Below, in pieces: positions 7,504 to 13,196 of a stretch of 13,196 nucleotides of DNA (position 1 is its first letter; every line of letters starts with the position of its first letter). This stretch comes from Nitrospirota bacterium. GTDB lineage: Bacteria; Nitrospirota; UBA9217. Made by a program: the position numbers and the translations under genes. The notes below the pieces were generated by a model. It ran no database searches. It was not told the DNA's origin and saw only the letters and a list, made by a program, of their open reading frames with translations. The stretch spans positions 1 through 13,196 of the forward strand of contig DAIDTZ010000205.1 of NCBI GenBank assembly GCA_027456925.1. Direction: 5' to 3'.

Positions 7504-8465
7504 CGGCTTACCTCCCGGCCCGGCTGCTTTCTTTTCCGCATGTCCGGGAAGGGCGTTTCTGCCTGAGCAGCGCACAGACATGCTCCGAAGATGAAGATGC
7601 AGCCCGATAGATAGATCCACAGCTGCAATGCCATGATGCCGCCGAACGCCCCATAGCCCGCGTTCAAGGTGGCGAAGTCCTTCAGGTAGATCACGAACAG
7701 ACTCTCAGCCGCCCGCAAAAGGATTGTGGCGCACAGGGCGCCGGCCCAGACTTCGGAGAACCGCGTGAACCGGCGTGGAACAAATTTGTAAAACAGGGTC
7801 AGCGTGAAGAACAGGACCAGCAGGGGGATGATAAAACTCCCCAGGCCGTACACCCAGGAACGGAAATCATAGGAGGGAAAGAACCAATCCCTTGCCATGG
7901 CCGTCAGCGCCTGGACCTCAATCCCCAGGAGCACCGAAACGGCCATGATGCCGAACAGGACCAGGCTTATCATCGGCAGCCGCCACCAGCTGTACGTCTC
8001 GGCGCCCCAGGCCCGGTTGATCGCGCTGATGAGCGTGGTGAGGCATTGAATAGCCACCCAGATAAGGAGGAGCAGGGCGACCGTAACCGCCTTCCTGCGC
8101 GCTGAAACCACCCCGGCGATGGTGTCAAAAATGGAACGCTGCATTTCGCCGCTGATCGGGACATATTTTTCCACGTAGCCGATAATAGCTGTTCCGGCCC
8201 GGTCACGGTCAATAAAATACGACGCAATCGTGACAAAAAGAATGATCAAGGGAAACAGCGAAAAGAACGCATTGAAAGCGAACGCTCCGGCCCACTCTGC
8301 ACCGTCAATCTGCAGAAACTTTTTTACTGCAAGATACAGTATCTCCAGGACCCGGCGGGTCTTTTGGGCAAGCCGGTTTGACGGAGGGAATGGCCTCTGC
8401 GCAAGCCACCGCTCTATCCTGTGGGCGGCCTTCGAACGGCTATGGCCGGACAACGGTTGTTTCAA
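7500..8465 (-). CDS. yihY: YihY/BrkB-family inner membrane protein
   Basis: 321-aa integral membrane protein of unknown biochemical function (the family was once misnamed RNase BN). Six hydrophobic segments at about residues 60-85, 124-148, 163-187, 205-227, 238-262 and 272-300, between a basic ~50-residue N-terminus and a basic tail (MRKRKQPGREVSR). Family motifs: AFAFNAFFSLFPLIIL in TM1, KFVPRRFTRFSEVWAGAL (227-244) and LNAGYGAFGGIMALQLWIYL (267-286). It starts at a TTG (8463-8465) supported by AAGGAGGG (8471-8478), 5 nt upstream; no ATG in this frame is better placed. It lies between a LysE-type exporter and clsB, with a GTGA overlap onto clsB, pointing to an envelope function. The tail retains no RNase motif. 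Confidence 0.92.
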   Translation of the reverse strand: MKQPLSGHSRSKAAHRIERWLAQRPFPPSNRLAQKTRRVLEILYLAVKKFLQIDGAEWAGAFAFNAFFSLFPLIILFVTIASYFIDRDRAGTAIIGYVEKYVPISGEMQRSIFDTIAGVVSARRKAVTVALLLLIWVAIQCLTTLISAINRAWGAETYSWWRLPMISLVLFGIMAVSVLLGIEVQALTAMARDWFFPSYDFRSWVYGLGSFIIPLLVLFFTLTLFYKFVPRRFTRFSEVWAGALCATILLRAAESLFVIYLKDFATLNAGYGAFGGIMALQLWIYLSGCIFIFGACLCAAQAETPFPDMRKRKQPGREVSR

Positions 8466-8527
8466 GCTGGCCCTCCTTCAACAGGCGGCAAACCGCCGGA
8501 CTCATTTCCGCTCTTATCAGCGTCGCT

Positions 8528-9148
8528 TTATACCAGACTGCCGAGGACAAACACGCCGAAACTTGCAATGATCAGGCCCGCGATCCTGTTTACCCACTGT
8601 ATTTCATGATGGCTGAATCGTTTCCTGAATATACTGAACACCCCGATAAAAAACAGCCACCAGAGCAGCGAGCCCAGAAATACTCCCAGGACCAGGATAA
8701 GCGCAGAAATAATGTTCGACTTGGCGCCGGCAAGCCCGAGCCCGGCAAAGACCGCAGCCAGAGATAAGATGGTCAGAGGATTCGTAAGCGTAAGAAAAAA
8801 AGTGGAGAGATACATTCCGGCATGCCGTTTTTTCTTTTTCCTTAAAATCGAACTTAAGCTTTTCCTCTCCGGTTTTTCAATGAACGTTTTGGCCCCGAGA
8901 AGGCACAGGAACGCTCCGCCCGAAAGCCTGAGCCAGAACTGTTTTCCGGTGAGCAGGTCCGATATGAAGGTAGTAATCCCGAAGGCTGCAATAAAACCGT
9001 AGACCACATCCGCCGTGGCCGCGCCCATGCCGGAAACAAAACCCGCCTTCCGGCCGTGCGTCAGCGTGCGCCGGGCGCAGAGTATGCCGATAGGCCCTAT
9101 TGGTACGGCAATCACAAAACCGACAATCAACCCTTTTAGGAAAAACAT
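8528..9148 (-). CDS. LysE/RhtB-family transporter
   Basis: 206-aa inner membrane exporter of the LysE superfamily (amino acid or other small-molecule efflux; substrate not predictable). About six hydrophobic segments. Characteristic features are the N-terminal VPIGPIGILCARRTLTHG (15-32), GAATADVVYGFIAAFG (42-57) and the second-half TLTNPLTILSLAAVFAGLG (120-138) with the conserved Asn-Pro. A very basic loop (RKKKKRH) separates the two halves. The ATG at 9146-9148 has GGGAG close upstream. It follows the lapA-like gene by 43 bp and precedes yihY by 62 bp, so it is probably in one operon with them. Confidence 0.9.
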   Translation of the reverse strand: MFFLKGLIVGFVIAVPIGPIGILCARRTLTHGRKAGFVSGMGAATADVVYGFIAAFGITTFISDLLTGKQFWLRLSGGAFLCLLGAKTFIEKPERKSLSSILRKKKKRHAGMYLSTFFLTLTNPLTILSLAAVFAGLGLAGAKSNIISALILVLGVFLGSLLWWLFFIGVFSIFRKRFSHHEIQWVNRIAGLIIASFGVFVLGSLV

Positions 9149-9191
9149 GATCTCCCTGGAGCGAAGAACTCCGCTCGTCCCCCGCCTGCGT

Positions 9192-9443
9192 CTATAACGG
9201 TCTGTCGCTGTTCGATCGCTTCGTTTCCTGATCTTTTTTCTTTCTTGCCGCCCGCCGCATTCGAATCCAGGACAACACGGCCATCCCGACGAACATGCCG
9301 ATCAGAAAAGAAAGCAGTACGATTATGGCAAGAGACGCTTCGAAGTGCCAGAACAGAAATGCTATGGCAGCCGGCGCCGCGTTTTGTATTGAAAAAACAA
9401 CGATGCCGGCAATGACAATAACAACAAGGACAACGGTAATCAT
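9192..9443 (-). CDS. LapA-domain (DUF1049) small membrane protein
   Basis: 83-aa protein with two transmembrane helices (about 3-20 and 37-60), a short NAAPAAIAFLFWHFEAS loop between them and a basic cytoplasmic tail (RMRRAARKKKDQETKR). This is the pattern of the lipopolysaccharide-assembly LapA domain; E. coli LapA works with LapB in regulating LpxC stability, but single-domain LapA-like proteins in other phyla are uncharacterised and no lapB is visible here. The ATG at 9441-9443 is preceded by AAGGAGG (9449-9455), 5 nt away. It is the likely first gene of the lapA-lysE-yihY-clsB envelope operon. Confidence 0.85.
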   Translation of the reverse strand: MITVVLVVIVIAGIVVFSIQNAAPAAIAFLFWHFEASLAIIVLLSFLIGMFVGMAVLSWIRMRRAARKKKDQETKRSNSDRPL

Positions 9444-9586
9444 TTTCCCCTCCTTTAGAATCGTGATACGGCGCGGTCAAAACCGGGCAAGCCTTCCCTG
9501 ATCCGTTTCGAAAATTGATCGCTGATCCGGCGGCATGTCCTCATGCAGGAACGGGGCAAAACTTCGTTCACGACCGTTTGCCGTCT

Positions 9587-9880
9587 TCACAGTTTGTTCT
9601 TCTCCCGCATTTCCTTTTCGTCCTGAGCGCTGCATCCGCAGGCGGAAAAGATGAGCGTGTCCAGGTCAGCCCCGCTGTAACTCCCGCCGGGTCCGGCACA
9701 GGTGATTCCCTCGCCCTTGACGAAATTACAGGTGATCGGCAGACTGTTGTTCGAGCAAACGCCTTCGATGCTTTTGCTGTCTCCGCTCTGGACCTCGTGT
9801 CGATTCAGTATGGTGCATGCGGCAGCGACTCCGTGAAACGTCAGAAACGCAATAATGGCTGCAATGACCGCTTTCTTCAT
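9587..9880 (-). CDS. Small secreted six-cysteine protein, unknown function
   Basis: 97 aa. Residues 1-21 are a clear signal peptide (MKKAVIAAIIAFLTFHGVAA). The mature part has six cysteines (22, 42, 51, 61, 81, 83), enough for three disulfides, and an acidic/basic hydrophilic C-terminus (SAQDEKEMREKNKL). Cys22 directly follows AAA, but the lipobox is poor (A at -3), so a soluble periplasmic protein is more likely than a lipoprotein. I recognise no family. The start at 9878-9880 is fixed by AAGGAGGA (9888-9895) with a 7-nt spacer; the longer frame to 9943 adds residues before the signal peptide and is rejected. It stands alone, with 143 bp to the next gene. Confidence 0.82.
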   Translation of the reverse strand: MKKAVIAAIIAFLTFHGVAAACTILNRHEVQSGDSKSIEGVCSNNSLPITCNFVKGEGITCAGPGGSYSGADLDTLIFSACGCSAQDEKEMREKNKL

Positions 9881-10198
9881 AGAAAAATCCTCCTTGAACA
9901 TGTTAAGCCTATGCGACAATGGCATACGCTGCTGATCGGGCACCCTGTTATCCTGTCAAAGGTTTAAGATTTTTTCTATCCACTTCGAGCAGAATTTCAT
10001 TCGTAACTGACTAACTTGCCGCACTTAAAATGATCACACCATGTCTTTACATCATAACATCATTTTCTTTCTTTTTGAACAGAAGAATATTCTTGATGAC
10101 ACGCATGATGTCTGCGACCGCGGGTCACGGTCCTTTTACTGTTTATGCGGATCGGTTTTAGCGGGCAAGCACGAGTTTTTTCATATCATTCTCCTTTA
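9881..10198. other. Spacer between the two small exported-protein genes
   Basis: No full-length gene is seen. It holds an 8-codon ORF with a good ribosome binding site (10158-10184), a hairpin GACCG-N7-CGGTC (10116-10132), a perfect 12-bp palindrome AAGAATATTCTT (10083-10094) and a lone TTGACA on the - strand at 9954-9959 with no convincing -10 at 16-18 nt. Confidence 0.5.
10158..10184 (-). CDS. Eight-codon ORF with strong ribosome binding site (leader peptide or decayed gene start)
   Basis: ATG at 10182-10184 encodes MKKLVLAR then TAA, with AGGAG (10191-10195) 6 nt upstream, starting 15 nt after the end of the extended Gly-rich frame. MKKLVLA reads like the beginning of a signal peptide, so this may be the residue of a lost exported-protein gene. 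It could instead be a leader peptide ahead of the six-cysteine gene ~280 bp downstream. No homologous continuation is visible in the other frames. Confidence 0.3.
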   Translation of the reverse strand: MKKLVLAR

Positions 10199-10390
10199 TC
10201 ATTTTCGTTTCATCATATAAACAACCACAACAACGAGGACCGCGGTAATCAGTCAAAAACCCCCTCCATAGCCCATACCCCATCCCCAACCGCCATCCAT
10301 CATTCCACCGCCCCGGCCACGACCCATTTGAGCACAGGCCGTGGCTGTCATGAGTACGATCGCTGATGCCGCGAAGAGCCATTTATTCAT
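10199..10390 (-). CDS. Small Gly/Trp/Met-rich exported protein, frame interrupted by TGA before a membrane segment
   Basis: The ATG at 10388-10390 has GGAGG 6 nt upstream. Translation gives a signal peptide or lipobox-like start (MNKWLFAASAIVLMTATACA), then a Gly/Met/Trp-rich stretch (GRGRGGGMMDGGWGWGMGYG) and a TGA at 10253-10255 after 45 residues. In the same frame the codons after the TGA read LITAVLVVVVVYMMKRK and then stop (10199-10201), a good transmembrane helix with a basic end, 63 residues in all. Short proteins with a Gly/Trp/Met-rich part followed by a single helix are common in bacteria. The TGA may therefore be a nonsense change of a TGG Trp codon, a sequencing error or (less likely) selenocysteine; alternatively the 45-aa product is the real protein. 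If only the short form is made, the gene is 10253-10390. The TAATAC-type lipobox (LMTATAC) could allow lipidation at Cys19, with weak support. Confidence 0.55.
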
Positions 10391-10413
10391 TCCTATCCTC
10401 CCATCCCATGAAC

Positions 10414-10425
10414 GTGGATTGAAAC
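10414..10425 (+). other. Single copy of a CRISPR-repeat-like 3' end
   Basis: GTGGATTGAAAC is the widely shared 3' end of type I-C and related CRISPR repeats. Only one copy occurs, with no palindromic repeat body upstream and no second repeat within 100 bp, so this is not an array. Probably chance or a solitary remnant. Confidence 0.15.
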
Positions 10426-10500
10426 AATTTCTTCTCTTGGTCCTTTCATCGACATCGGCAACGGCTTTCATGACGAGTGCTCACGCTTCCCTGGTTCGAT

Positions 10501-11505
10501 TCAGGGTGCGTCGCACACCGCCCATGCGTAAAAATGAGCGCCCCGCTTCTGCCCCACACCGACCGCGCCTTTACCGAGGTACAACGCCCACGCCCAGTCA
10601 GGTTCGAACATGCTCGTTGTGGACGACCAGTAGCCTTCGCGCACCTGGGTGAATGGGTGGCCCTCAGGCAATGCCGGGCTGTGCCTGCTGCAGTCCACCA
10701 GGGATTCCAGCTCATTGATGTTGGGCAGCCTCCAGAGCAGACTTCCGCCGGCATCCCGGTTCATCTGCGCTACGACGGCAAGAGCGTCGCTCCACGTCAT
10801 TGGCTGCCCTGCAGCATCTGCTGTCCTGCGCCAGAGGAGGCCGGTGAGACGGTCAATGACAGCGTCGCCGAATATTTCGAAACGCGGCTTCGGCCATGGT
10901 TGGCCGTACTCGAATTCATGGTCCTGTCCCGATCCGGCGCAGGGAATGACGCTGCCGCCGGCGTCGTAGCATTGCGTCTGGCCTGTCACGGCAAGGACGC
11001 CGTTCCCGGTACCTCTCACGGGCCAGAGCAGAAAGAACTGCGTCTTTCCGCCGTAAAACATGCGCGCTCCCTCCATGTGGATATACCATGCATAGGCGGT
11101 ATTGATCGCAGCCGATGTCGATGTCCAGTACCAGCCGGAAAAAACGTTCCAAAAGGGATGTCCCTGCGCCAGGGCCGGCTTTTTCGTCTGATGGCTCATG
11201 AGACTCCGGAGCTCGCGGCGATTGGGAAGACGCCAGTCCGGGAAGCCGAAGGCCTTTCGGTGGTTCATGCCTCTGATGTAATCGATCGCTTCCTGCCAGG
11301 TCACGGGAAATTCAGCAACGTTCGCATCCCTTGTCCAAACGAGGCCGGTCAGACAATCGAGCACCGTATCGCCCTCCGGATCAAAGCGCGGAATCGGCCA
11401 GGGGACGCCTTTCCTGAACTCCCCGTCCTGCCCGCTGCCGGGACAAGGGACCGGAGCTCCTGCGGTGTCGTGGCAGGTGATCTGGCCTGTTTGCAAAATC
11501 AGCAT
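10501..11505 (-). CDS. Tandem DUF1566 (Lcl C-terminal-like) domain protein
   Basis: 334 aa made of two homologous units, residues 6-165 and 174-334. Each opens with TGQ-x2-C-x-D-x2-G-x3-PC-x-GSGQD-x-EF and PWP-x-PRF, then LTGL-W, TW-x2-A, WRLPN-x2-EL-x-SL, PAL-x2-GHPF and YW(S/T)ST, the DUF1566 pattern found in Legionella Lcl and many surface or hypothetical proteins. Function is unknown; the fold may be C-type-lectin-like. No signal peptide is seen at either possible start, which is unusual for the family. I prefer the ATG at 11503-11505, one base after the diguanylate cyclase stop, with AGGA and AGG in the preceding codons, over the ATG at 11532 (overlap of 26 nt, poor ribosome binding site). 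It is the last gene of the coupled glgP-GGDEF-DUF1566 set. Confidence 0.85.
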   Translation of the reverse strand: MLILQTGQITCHDTAGAPVPCPGSGQDGEFRKGVPWPIPRFDPEGDTVLDCLTGLVWTRDANVAEFPVTWQEAIDYIRGMNHRKAFGFPDWRLPNRRELRSLMSHQTKKPALAQGHPFWNVFSGWYWTSTSAAINTAYAWYIHMEGARMFYGGKTQFFLLWPVRGTGNGVLAVTGQTQCYDAGGSVIPCAGSGQDHEFEYGQPWPKPRFEIFGDAVIDRLTGLLWRRTADAAGQPMTWSDALAVVAQMNRDAGGSLLWRLPNINELESLVDCSRHSPALPEGHPFTQVREGYWSSTTSMFEPDWAWALYLGKGAVGVGQKRGAHFYAWAVCDAP

Positions 11506-11506
11506 C

Positions 11507-12457
11507 TCACCTGCTTTCCTGGTTATAAACATGGTATTGGTTCCGTCCCTCTTGCTTGGCCTGATACATGGCGCTGTCGGCGTTTTTCAGAATGATGTCG
11601 ATATCCGCGCCATGATCGGGATAGAGGGCGATCCCGATGCTGCTGGTAACGATGAGCGAGTGCCCCTCAAGAACAACAGCGTCCCGGAAAGCATCGATAA
11701 TCTTCCGGGCAACCTGAATGGCATTCTGGGCGTCTTTTTGTTCAGGAAGCACGAGGATGAATTCATCGCCGCCGAAACGGGCAACGGTGTCTCCCTTCCG
11801 GAGGATTCCCGTCAGTTTTTCCGCAACAGCCTGCAGCAGCTTATCTCCAATATGATGACCGAGGGAATCATTGACCTCTTTGAACTTGTCAAGGTCGAGC
11901 ATCATGAGGGCAACCTTCATCCGGTGTCTGTCGGCCTGTTTTAAAGCCAGGCTCAAACGGTCGATGAGCAGCATTCGGTTCGGCAGGCCCGTCAGGTGGT
12001 CATGATAGGCGAGCCGTTTGAGCTCCTGTTCCATTTCCTTCCGCGCCGTGATGTCCTCGATTGCCAGAAGGATGATCCGCTCCTTCCCCTTCTTTCGTTT
12101 AATTTGGCGGGCATTCAAAAGCATTACGCGTCTGCCGATGGCGGCAAAATCATGTTCAACCTCATAGTTGTCAAAGGTCGTCTTTTGGGGAAGGATGGTT
12201 TCCAGCAGTTCCCGCAGCTTGGGGATGTCCCACTGTTTATTGCCCAGATCATAAATCAGCTGTCCCACGGTGTCTTCAGGTTTTACCTTGAAGAATTCAT
12301 AGAAGGAACGGCTGACAGTGACCACCCTGAGGTCCTGATCCAGGGAAATCAGGGGTTCACGCACGGTGTCGATGATGCTCTCGGCGTATTCCAGGGATTG
12401 AGTTATGCTCTTTTTCCTGAACAGTATCCGCTTCCTTATGTTGTCGATCAGGGTCAT
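11507..12457 (-). CDS. PAS-GGDEF diguanylate cyclase
   Basis: Makes the second messenger c-di-GMP from two GTP. 316 aa: a short basic N-terminus (RKRILFRKK), a PAS sensor domain (about 24-140, ESIIDTVREPLISLDQDLRV to LLAIEDITARKEME), then GGDEF (about 145-312). The active-site motif is intact, RFGGDEF (G229-F233), as are the metal-binding D188 (MLDLDKFKEVND), LTGLPNR and the inhibitory I-site RxxD (R220-K-G-D223) five residues before GGDEF, so the enzyme should be active and product-inhibited. No transmembrane segment, so cytoplasmic. The ATG at 12455-12457 overlaps the stop of the glucan phosphorylase gene (ATGA), which decides the start against the longer frame to 12511. The PAS ligand cannot be predicted; no heme-binding His pattern is obvious. 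Confidence 0.93.
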   Translation of the reverse strand: MTLIDNIRKRILFRKKSITQSLEYAESIIDTVREPLISLDQDLRVVTVSRSFYEFFKVKPEDTVGQLIYDLGNKQWDIPKLRELLETILPQKTTFDNYEVEHDFAAIGRRVMLLNARQIKRKKGKERIILLAIEDITARKEMEQELKRLAYHDHLTGLPNRMLLIDRLSLALKQADRHRMKVALMMLDLDKFKEVNDSLGHHIGDKLLQAVAEKLTGILRKGDTVARFGGDEFILVLPEQKDAQNAIQVARKIIDAFRDAVVLEGHSLIVTSSIGIALYPDHGADIDIILKNADSAMYQAKQEGRNQYHVYNQESR

Positions 12458-13196
12458 CGCTGCCACAGGATTTGCGCGGCTTCGAGAGGGACCGAGGCTG
12501 CGGCATGCCATGGCCGTATCCGGGCCGTAAAGTCCGCGGCAGGACGGTTGGCCGATACACTCGCGGCATAGACATAGCCGTTTGCGCCCGCAAGTTGCCG
12601 GCCTCGCGTCATTTCCTGTTGCACCGGCTCATTGCCGTTCGCGCCGTTCGCATACAGTTCTACACGGACCGCACGGGGGTCGAGACCGCCGAAATAAACC
12701 TGGACCTCGAACAGGTGCTTCCCCTTGCCATTCGATACTTTCACTTCACCGAAGCGCAGATCGGACCAATGCTGCTCCAGGGCGCGTTGCCAATTCACGA
12801 CGTGCGCCCCCAGTGCGCCCTTATCCGCAGCGCGCTTGCGAAAAGCCGTTGCAGCGGGAAGGTAATATCGCTCGGTGTATTCCCGCACAGCGCGGTTGCT
12901 GGAAAAGCGCGGCGTCAGCCGCGCCATGCTGTTGCGGATCCGGGCGACCCAAGCCGCGGAAATGCCGTTTTGGTCACGGGTATAGAACTCCGGTATCACC
13001 TCTTTTTCGAGCAGTGCGTAGAGTGCCTTGGCTTCAACGGCATCCCAGGCCGGGTCATCACCGCGCTCCTTCCCGTCTCCCAGCGCCCACCCCACTTCAG
13101 GCGTGTATGCCTCGGCCCACCAGCCGTCCAGCTCCGACAGATTGAGCCCTCCATTGACAAGCACCTTCATGCCGCTCGTGCCGCAGGCTTCCCAGG
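12454..13196 (-). CDS. glgP: Alpha-glucan phosphorylase (GT35), C-terminal fragment
   Basis: Phosphorolyses alpha-1,4-glucans (glycogen, maltodextrin) to glucose-1-phosphate using PLP. The last 246 residues are present; the N-terminus is off the right edge. The first visible residues, WEACGTSGMKVLVNGGLNL, hold the GT35 PLP site; the Schiff-base lysine is the K of GMK (codon 13165-13167). LDGWWAEAYTPEVGWALGD, ALYALLEKEVIPEFY and the conserved helix RNSMARLTPRFSSNRAVREYTERYYLPA follow. A beta-rich ~90-residue tail (DLRFGEVKVSNGKG onward) ends the protein. This sequence style is that of the ~830-850-aa phosphorylases of Thermus/actinobacterial type, not E. coli GlgP/MalP. It overlaps the downstream diguanylate cyclase by 4 nt (ATGA), so the two are co-translated. 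Confidence 0.93.
   Translation of the reverse strand, partial: WEACGTSGMKVLVNGGLNLSELDGWWAEAYTPEVGWALGDGKERGDDPAWDAVEAKALYALLEKEVIPEFYTRDQNGISAAWVARIRNSMARLTPRFSSNRAVREYTERYYLPAATAFRKRAADKGALGAHVVNWQRALEQHWSDLRFGEVKVSNGKGKHLFEVQVYFGGLDPRAVRVELYANGANGNEPVQQEMTRGRQLAGANGYVYAASVSANRPAADFTARIRPWHAAASVPLEAAQILWQR

Noticed and set aside
10199..10255. Selenocysteine at the TGA of the Gly-rich small protein
   Set aside because: No GGUCU-loop hairpin at the proper distance and no Sec-family context; a Trp-to-stop change is simpler. Left as a finding to test, not annotated as Sec.
10391..10500. CRISPR array suggested by the GTGGATTGAAAC end
   Set aside because: Only one copy, with no repeat body and no regularly spaced second copy.
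10477..11595. 372-codon + strand ORF opposite the DUF1566 gene
   Set aside because: Shadow of the two conserved DUF1566 repeats on the other strand; no domain of its own.

Overview
Apart from one LysR regulator (3542-4447, + strand), every gene in this window is on the - strand. The window looks like chromosomal DNA of an anaerobic or facultative Gram-negative bacterium that makes selenocysteine and uses molybdenum (or tungsten). The reasons are a selenocysteine-type formate dehydrogenase with its own SECIS hairpin, the start of a molybdate-binding protein gene, and a group of inner-membrane/envelope genes. Nitrospirota or Desulfobacterota would fit, but this is a guess from gene content; there is no rRNA or tRNA here to settle it.

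Region 1 (1-4447), formate/molybdenum/selenium. A partial modA runs off the left edge. Upstream of it on the same strand lies fdhA (562-3243), which is split in a naive translation by an in-frame TGA at 2194-2196. The residues around it (CARV-U-HAPTVAGL) and a stem-loop with a GGUCU loop 18 nt downstream show that the TGA is selenocysteine. A LysR-type regulator is divergently transcribed from the other side of a ~300-bp intergenic region. That region holds a near-consensus sigma70 promoter for lysR, a plausible promoter and hairpin leader for fdhA, and an inverted repeat that could be an operator. Together they suggest a formate-oxidation unit with its metal supply and regulator. No NuoE/NuoF-like partner of FdhA is in view.

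Region 2 (4497-5975). A stand-alone RNB-domain (RNase II/R family) exoribonuclease is convergent with lysR. The 199-bp gap beyond it carries degenerate repeats of ~8 bp.

Region 3 (6175-9443), a probable envelope operon read right to left: LapA-domain protein, LysE-family exporter, YihY/BrkB membrane protein and ClsB-type cardiolipin synthase. The last two overlap by GTGA.

Region 4 (9587-10390), small secreted or membrane proteins: a 97-aa six-cysteine secreted protein, and a Gly/Trp/Met-rich short protein whose frame is stopped by a TGA but continues into a clear hydrophobic segment. Between them is an 8-codon ORF with a strong ribosome binding site.

Region 5 (10501-13196), a tightly coupled operon: the C-terminal part of an alpha-glucan phosphorylase (runs off the right edge), a PAS-GGDEF diguanylate cyclase (ATGA overlap) and a tandem DUF1566 protein (1-nt gap). 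This joins glycogen breakdown, c-di-GMP signalling and an uncharacterised protein in one translationally coupled unit.
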